Assembly: GCA_903882345.1 (NCBI GenBank)
Contig: CAIRWO010000018.1
Coordinates: forward strand, 1-9,363
Source of the DNA: Candidatus Omnitrophota bacterium
GTDB lineage: Bacteria; Omnitrophota; Gorgyraeia; Gygaellales; Profunditerraquicolaceae
Direction of reading: 5' to 3'
Length of the DNA stretch: 9,363 nt
Part shown: positions 5,360 to 9,363 of the stretch, one piece after another
Position numbering within the stretch: the stretch's first letter is position 1
Layout of the letters: every line of letters starts with the position of its first letter
Notes under the pieces: generated by a model
What the model was told of the DNA's origin: nothing
The model's input: only the letters and a program-made list of their open reading frames with translations
Databases searched by the model: none
Translations under genes and position numbers: made by a program

Positions 5360-7345
5360 CTACACCCTGATAGGCAATATTACAAAAGGGATGCCCTGCC
5401 TATATAATAATTTCTGCAGCGCGAATACCGTGTAATTATGGAATATAGGAGAAAAGAAAGACTCTTTTTCAAAAACGAGCTGCCCTCCAAAAAAAACAGC
5501 ATTCGGAAAACGCTTAATAACCTCCGGCGTGATCCGGTTCACCTCATCAACCACATCCACTCCCACTACGCGCAGCCCTTGCGCAAAATACCCTTGGCGG
5601 TGCATAAAGCCCACGTAGCGGTCTAAGTCTTTTTTCACATGCTCTTCCAGATTCCCGAGTTCTTGCACGCCTTTAAAATTACCCGCGTCTACCACTCCGA
5701 TCTCTATAAAGACAAAATTCTTGAATGCCCCCCCGAATAACCTGATTGCTCCAAAAAGCGTATGCAGCCCCATTCCATTGAAACCGCTGACGATCAAAAC
5801 GGCGGTTTTTGCTTTTGCATCGAACTTTGGCGGTTCCAGCAAAACAGCCCCTGTGCTATTCTCTTCTGATTCCGTAGTTGCTACTAAACTATTCAAACGG
5901 TGTAATTGTTTTGCGATACTATAGTAGTGCCGCTTGGTAAGGATGGCCAGAAAAACCAGCCCGGCAGTAATGAATAATGTGATCCATCCGCCCTCGTTAA
6001 ATTTCATCACTACCATCGAGATCAATATAAAAGCGCTCAATATAAGGCCGACCCCGTTTATAAAAATTTTGCCGGCCCATCTTTTTATCTTCTCATGCCG
6101 GCAATCCCACCAGTGGCGCACCATGCCCGTCTGAGAAAGCACAAAGGTAATAAAGACGTTGATGCTGTAAAGGATGACCAGGAACCGCACGGAGGCATGG
6201 GTCAAGAACATCAACAGCGCCGCCAGGCCTCCCATGATCAATATCCCCTTTTGCATTACCAGCCTGTCGCTTAAATATGAAAACCGTGTGGGAAACCAGC
6301 GGTCCAATGCCATATTCGCCAATACCCTCGGGCCGTCTAAGAAACCGGCTTGCGCGGCTACAAAAAGCAGCGAGGCTTCTGAAATAAGCGTAATCAGAAT
6401 GAAGGCAAAACCGGATTTTCCCCATCCGCCGGCGATCTGTTCAAGCAGGCTGGCATTCAGGGTTTTGCCCTGCTGGGGGGCGATGCCATAAAATATGTAG
6501 GCAACCATCAATCCCATAACAACAAAAGACAAAGAGATAGCCATATAACGCATGGTGTGCTTTGCGGTCTCTACTCTCGGCTCTCTTAAGATAGGGATAC
6601 CGTTACTGACTGCCTCCAGTCCGGTATAAGTTCCTGCGCCCATGCTGTAAGCGCGCAAGATCAAAAAAAGCATGCCAAAAATTCCAACCTGGGAAACAGT
6701 GCTCTGTATATCCGTCTTTGTGGAGACTACCATACCCGACAAATCAGGCACATGCCTAAAAAATGCTAAAACAATGATAAAAATGTGGGTGATAAGAAAG
6801 GTAATGAAAATCGGGGCCAGGGTAAGAACCGATTCCTTCGCTCCCCTTAAATTCAAATAAGTAAGAACCAGGACAATCAAAATAGCAAAACCGATCCTGT
6901 ATGTATGCCATACTACAGGAAAAAAACTAAATATTGCGTCTGCGCCGCTGGCTATGGAAACCGTGATCGTCAGGACATAATCGATCAGCAGCGCGCATCC
7001 GGAGATCATACCTAAGGTAGGGGACAATAATTTACTGGCAACAACGTAGCCGCCGCCGCCGTGGGGGAAAAGTTCGACTATTTGGGAGTAACTCGAGGCG
7101 ATGACAAAGATGGTAATTACCGTGCCGATAGCCACAAAGATGCTCAAGTAGGTATGGCCATGCAATGCCAAAAACGCTTCCTGTGGCCCGTAACAAGATG
7201 AAGACAAGCCATCGGCGCCCAGCCCTATCCAGGCAAAAAATGCTACCAATGAAAGCTTATGAAAAAGATGCGTGTCTTTCAGATCGCGCGGTTTGCCAAA
7301 TAATTTACTTTTAATGCTTTCAGCTAAATTTTTCTGGTTTTCCAT
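5360..7345 (-). CDS. KimA-like APC-superfamily transporter with C-terminal cytosolic domain
   Basis: This is a 661-residue inner-membrane secondary transporter. The first about 490 residues carry roughly a dozen hydrophobic segments. Motifs match the KimA (YdaO) potassium uptake branch: GLGADGLSSSCYGPQEA (41-57), SQIVELFPHGGGGYVVAS (87-104) and LLIDYVLTITVSIASGAD (from 119). Residues D45, Y52, D122, T126 and S130 fall at the spacings I recall for the ion-site residues D36, Y43, D117, T121 and S125 of Bacillus KimA. A soluble domain from about 513 to 661 (VLIVSGFNGMGLHTLFGAIR, then DAGNFKGVQELGNLEEHVKK) alternates strands and helices like a USP-type fold. K+/H+ symport is the best guess; amino acid transport cannot be excluded. 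The upstream gap of 52 bases is too short for a ydaO-type riboswitch. The ribosome site is weak (GGAAAA). A three-codon ORF, ATG GAA AAT TAG (7358-7347), stops one base before the start. Confidence 0.88.
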   Translation of the reverse strand: MENQKNLAESIKSKLFGKPRDLKDTHLFHKLSLVAFFAWIGLGADGLSSSCYGPQEAFLALHGHTYLSIFVAIGTVITIFVIASSYSQIVELFPHGGGGYVVASKLLSPTLGMISGCALLIDYVLTITVSIASGADAIFSFFPVVWHTYRIGFAILIVLVLTYLNLRGAKESVLTLAPIFITFLITHIFIIVLAFFRHVPDLSGMVVSTKTDIQSTVSQVGIFGMLFLILRAYSMGAGTYTGLEAVSNGIPILREPRVETAKHTMRYMAISLSFVVMGLMVAYIFYGIAPQQGKTLNASLLEQIAGGWGKSGFAFILITLISEASLLFVAAQAGFLDGPRVLANMALDRWFPTRFSYLSDRLVMQKGILIMGGLAALLMFLTHASVRFLVILYSINVFITFVLSQTGMVRHWWDCRHEKIKRWAGKIFINGVGLILSAFILISMVVMKFNEGGWITLFITAGLVFLAILTKRHYYSIAKQLHRLNSLVATTESEENSTGAVLLEPPKFDAKAKTAVLIVSGFNGMGLHTLFGAIRLFGGAFKNFVFIEIGVVDAGNFKGVQELGNLEEHVKKDLDRYVGFMHRQGYFAQGLRVVGVDVVDEVNRITPEVIKRFPNAVFFGGQLVFEKESFFSPIFHNYTVFALQKLLYRQGIPFVILPIRV

Positions 7346-7362
7346 ACTAATTTTCCATATTG

Positions 7363-7378
7363 ACCGGCTTATGCCAGT
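7363..7378 (-). other. Small stem-loop at the predicted 5' end of the transporter mRNA
   Basis: On the minus strand ACTGGC (7378-7373), loop ATAA, GCCGGT (7368-7363) forms a 6-bp stem with one G-U pair. It is not followed by a T-run, so it is a poor terminator for the gene upstream. With the predicted promoter, transcription would begin at about 7378, placing the hairpin at the very 5' end of the mRNA. Such hairpins are known to slow decay in other bacteria. The pairing is visible; the role is inferred. Confidence 0.4.
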
Positions 7379-7384
7379 TTTTCA

Positions 7385-7412
7385 ATTATAACATATTTTA
7401 CAATTCTATCAA
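7385..7412 (-). promoter_or_regulatory. Promoter for the KimA-like transporter gene, inside the DUF362 3' end
   Basis: TTGATA (7412-7407) and TATAAT (7390-7385) are 16 bases apart on the minus strand. The -35 element overlaps the last codons of the DUF362 gene (ELIEL), and the -10 element lies just past its stop. The match is 5/6 and 6/6 with a near-optimal spacer. It would start transcription about 33 bases before the transporter ATG, separating the transporter and lipoprotein pair from the hydrolase and DUF362 pair. Confidence 0.6.
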
Positions 7413-8465
7413 TTCGTAATCAAGGCTGCCTAATCCTATTGCCTGGGCAGCTTTAAGCTGTTTTATCCCGTCTTGCTCAGGATGGACTGCTTTAAAGATG
7501 TCTTTCCCGCAGGCCTTATTCACTAAATCAAAACTTGCCTTATCGATACTTACCGGGTCTAAAGAAGCGAATATCCCGACATCCGGGGCAATGCGCGGAT
7601 TTTCCATTCCCCAGCAGTCGCATTCCTTATTTATTTTTAAGGCGAAGTTTATAAACCCTGCTTTATTTTTCTTGCCCTTGAGGACCGCTAAGGTATATTC
7701 AGCCATTTTTTCCTGCACCTTACCGCCTGCCGCAAAATCTATGAACATCGCCATGGTGGGACAAACTGCCAGGCAGCTTGCGCAGCCGATACATTTTGCG
7801 CTGTTAACCACGGATTTTTTGTTTTCAAGATGGATCGCGCCTACCGGGCAGATTTTTTCACATTCGCCGCAACCAATGCATTGCTCCAGATGAACAACAG
7901 GCGCAACATCGCAATGCTGCGCAAGCTTGCCCTGTCTTGTAGCACAGCCCATACCGATGTTTTTCAATGCCCCTCCAAATCCGGTTAAGATATGGCCCTT
8001 GAAATGATTGACGGCGATAATCGCATCCGCATCAACGAAAATACGGGCGACATTAGCGTTCTTGATGAATTTCTGACCGACCGGTATATCGACGATGTTT
8101 TCCTTCTTAGTATCATCTGGTATGATCACGTCTACCCCTGTTACCTCTTTTGTGAAACCATGCTCGTGGGCAAGTTGCAAGTGGTCAGCGGAGTTTAAAC
8201 GCCTGCCGCGATAAAGCGTATTCGCATCCGATAAGAATGCAACCGCGCCCTTATCCTTAATCCTATCACAGATGACACGCACATGCTCTGGCCTGACAAA
8301 TCCGGTATTGCCTTCCTCGCCGAAATGGGCCTTTACCGCGACTTTCTGCCCCTTAGAGATGAAATCTAAAACCTTACTTTCTTCCAATAGTCTTTTAAGC
8401 TTGTCGTTTATGCTTTTGATCGTATCAGAACCCGTTACGGCTGTAAAATATACTTTACTTTTCAT
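7398..8465 (-). CDS. DUF362 protein with two 4Fe-4S ferredoxin clusters
   Basis: This is a 355-residue cytoplasmic protein without a signal peptide or membrane segment. The DUF362 part covers about 1-185 and resumes after the ferredoxin insert. It includes VAVKAHFGEEGNTGFVRPEH (43-62) and the highly conserved NHFKGHILTGFGGALKNIGM (153-172). A 2x[4Fe-4S] domain follows, with cysteines 196, 199, 202 and 206 (CIGCGECEKICP) and 225, 228, 231 and 235 (CIGCASCLAVCP). Each set is complete in the CxxCxxCxxxCP spacing. The C-terminal part has IAPDVGIFASLDPVSIDKASFDLV. The family is widespread in anaerobes; its reaction is not established, and an electron-transfer or redox role is inferred from the clusters. 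It starts 3 bases after the glycosidase stop, with GAAAGG upstream as ribosome site, so the two are likely co-transcribed. Confidence 0.93.
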   Translation of the reverse strand: MKSKVYFTAVTGSDTIKSINDKLKRLLEESKVLDFISKGQKVAVKAHFGEEGNTGFVRPEHVRVICDRIKDKGAVAFLSDANTLYRGRRLNSADHLQLAHEHGFTKEVTGVDVIIPDDTKKENIVDIPVGQKFIKNANVARIFVDADAIIAVNHFKGHILTGFGGALKNIGMGCATRQGKLAQHCDVAPVVHLEQCIGCGECEKICPVGAIHLENKKSVVNSAKCIGCASCLAVCPTMAMFIDFAAGGKVQEKMAEYTLAVLKGKKNKAGFINFALKINKECDCWGMENPRIAPDVGIFASLDPVSIDKASFDLVNKACGKDIFKAVHPEQDGIKQLKAAQAIGLGSLDYELIEL

Positions 8466-8468
8466 GTT

Positions 8469-9363
8469 TTATGCCTTTCTCAAAATACCTGTTTTACAGA
8501 CCTGGCCGAATCGCCTGGCGCTTTCCCTGACCGTCCTTGTATAGGTTTTATAATCGATGCCGATCAAGCCGAACCGCGGGCCAAAGCCCTTATCCCACTC
8601 AAAATTGTCCATCAGTGACCAGTAAAGGTAGCCGGTTACCTGGACGCCTTCTTTCATCGCGCGGTAAAGGTTTTTTAAATGCTCGTATATATATTTCCAG
8701 CGCAATTTGTCATCGGGCGTGCAAATGCCGTTTTCCGTGATCATTACCGGCAGGTTATATTTTTTAAGTTCCAAAAGCACCTCATACAGCCCCTGAGGGT
8801 AAATATCCCAGCCAAGAGAATTTTTTTCAACCCGATGGTGGTTTTTAGTGCAGACATCCGCCGCCAGGTTACCAATGCCGAACCTCTTCAGTTCTACCAA
8901 TTGCCGCGAGTAATAATTGACGCCGATAAAATCCATGGTTTTATGCGGTATGATATCATGCCGCATGATCCTCTCTAAGAAGCCTAAATTATACAACCTG
9001 TCTCTCAGGTAAGCAGCGAAGCGGTTCTTTAGGTCCCGTCTGCAAGGCTTAAAGGCCATTACGTTCTGGGCAATACTGATAGAGGCTCGAGAAAGGTTTA
9101 ATTCTTTGTAAATTTTATGGATCGCATGATATGCCCTGAGATGCGCGGAAACCATGTTTTCTTCAACTTGCGTTGCCTGTAAATACGACTTTTCCTGCGG
9201 CGGCCATACTCCGAAAATGTAGGCATGGGATATATATATCGTCGGCTCGTTTATGGTGATCCAATAATCTACGTATTTTGCCAGAGGCCGCACCACAAAC
9301 TCACAGTAACGCAGGAAATAATCAACCGACCTGCCGTTTACCCATCCGCCCCGTTTACTGAAC
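8469..9363 (-). CDS. Glycoside hydrolase family 1 (beta-glucosidase type), 5' end outside window
   Basis: This enzyme would release terminal sugars, typically beta-glucosides, by a retaining mechanism. The frame stays open to the right edge: the first visible residues are FSKRGGWVNGRSVDYFLRYC, matching the GGW-N-x-F-x-Y stretch that precedes the catalytic acid in the family. Of about 440-480 residues expected, 297 are visible. The acid/base glutamate lies in WITINEP (visible residue 39) and the nucleophile glutamate in VMITENG (visible residue 210). Other family marks are DFIGVNYYS, LGWDIYPQGLYEVL and WSLMDNFEWDKGFGPRFGLIGIDY near the C-terminus. No signal peptide can be judged because the start is missing. 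A GTG at 9296 is internal, not the start. It lies just upstream of the DUF362 gene. Substrate preference cannot be told from the sequence. Confidence 0.96.
   Translation of the reverse strand, partial: FSKRGGWVNGRSVDYFLRYCEFVVRPLAKYVDYWITINEPTIYISHAYIFGVWPPQEKSYLQATQVEENMVSAHLRAYHAIHKIYKELNLSRASISIAQNVMAFKPCRRDLKNRFAAYLRDRLYNLGFLERIMRHDIIPHKTMDFIGVNYYSRQLVELKRFGIGNLAADVCTKNHHRVEKNSLGWDIYPQGLYEVLLELKKYNLPVMITENGICTPDDKLRWKYIYEHLKNLYRAMKEGVQVTGYLYWSLMDNFEWDKGFGPRFGLIGIDYKTYTRTVRESARRFGQVCKTGILRKA

Noticed and set aside
6093..6425. Second minus-strand frame of 110 codons within the transporter gene
   Set aside because: It is out of frame inside the KimA-like gene, with a composition that does not look like a real protein and no start signal.
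7346..7397. Possible ydaO-type (c-di-AMP) riboswitch ahead of the KimA-like gene
   Set aside because: Only 52 bases are available and only a 6-bp hairpin is visible; the riboswitch needs a far longer structured leader.
1..9363. CRISPR array, tRNA, rRNA, insertion sequence or phage genes
   Set aside because: No regularly spaced repeats, tRNA-like folds, transposase or integrase motifs, or terminal inverted repeats were seen; almost all bases are assigned to ordinary protein genes.

Overview
The window looks like chromosomal DNA of a Gram-negative (diderm) bacterium. It encodes a TolC-type outer-membrane channel, a periplasmic adaptor and a lipoprotein with a lipobox. The gene mix (a small winged-helix family, a DUF3568-like lipoprotein, a DUF362 ferredoxin-type protein and a YbhFSR-type exporter) and the moderate GC content would fit an uncultivated lineage such as Omnitrophota. 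That placement is an impression from gene content only and is not proven by the sequence. Every gene lies on the minus strand, so transcription runs from high to low coordinates. Coding density is very high: the longest non-coding gap is about 110 bases (4859-4969), and no stretch over 300 bases lacks a gene.

Right part (9363 to 7398): the 3' two thirds of a family 1 glycoside hydrolase (beta-glucosidase type, 5' end outside the window), followed 3 bases later by a DUF362 protein with two 4Fe-4S clusters. Middle part (7397 to 4970): a good sigma70-type promoter embedded in the end of the DUF362 gene precedes a KimA-like APC-superfamily transporter. A small DUF3568-like lipoprotein follows 27 bases later.

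Left part (4943 to 1): an export operon. It begins at a perfect-consensus promoter (TTGACA, 17 bases, TATAAT) whose -10 element lies inside an 18-bp perfect palindrome. The operon encodes, in order, a TolC-family protein carrying an N-terminal winged-helix DNA-binding domain, a YbhG/HlyD-type adaptor, two separate ABC ATPases matching the two halves of YbhF, and a YbhS/YbhR-type ABC-2 permease that runs off the left edge. Genes overlap or are separated by 3-4 bases, so the whole set is probably one mRNA and assembles into an envelope-spanning tripartite exporter.

The most unusual element is the fused winged-helix/TolC reading frame behind an operator-like promoter. It suggests an exporter whose outer-membrane component carries, or whose mRNA once encoded separately, its own transcriptional regulator. 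The sequence supports two readings: a membrane-tethered regulator fused to TolC, or two overlapping genes joined by the loss of one base near 4622. Both readings are set out below.
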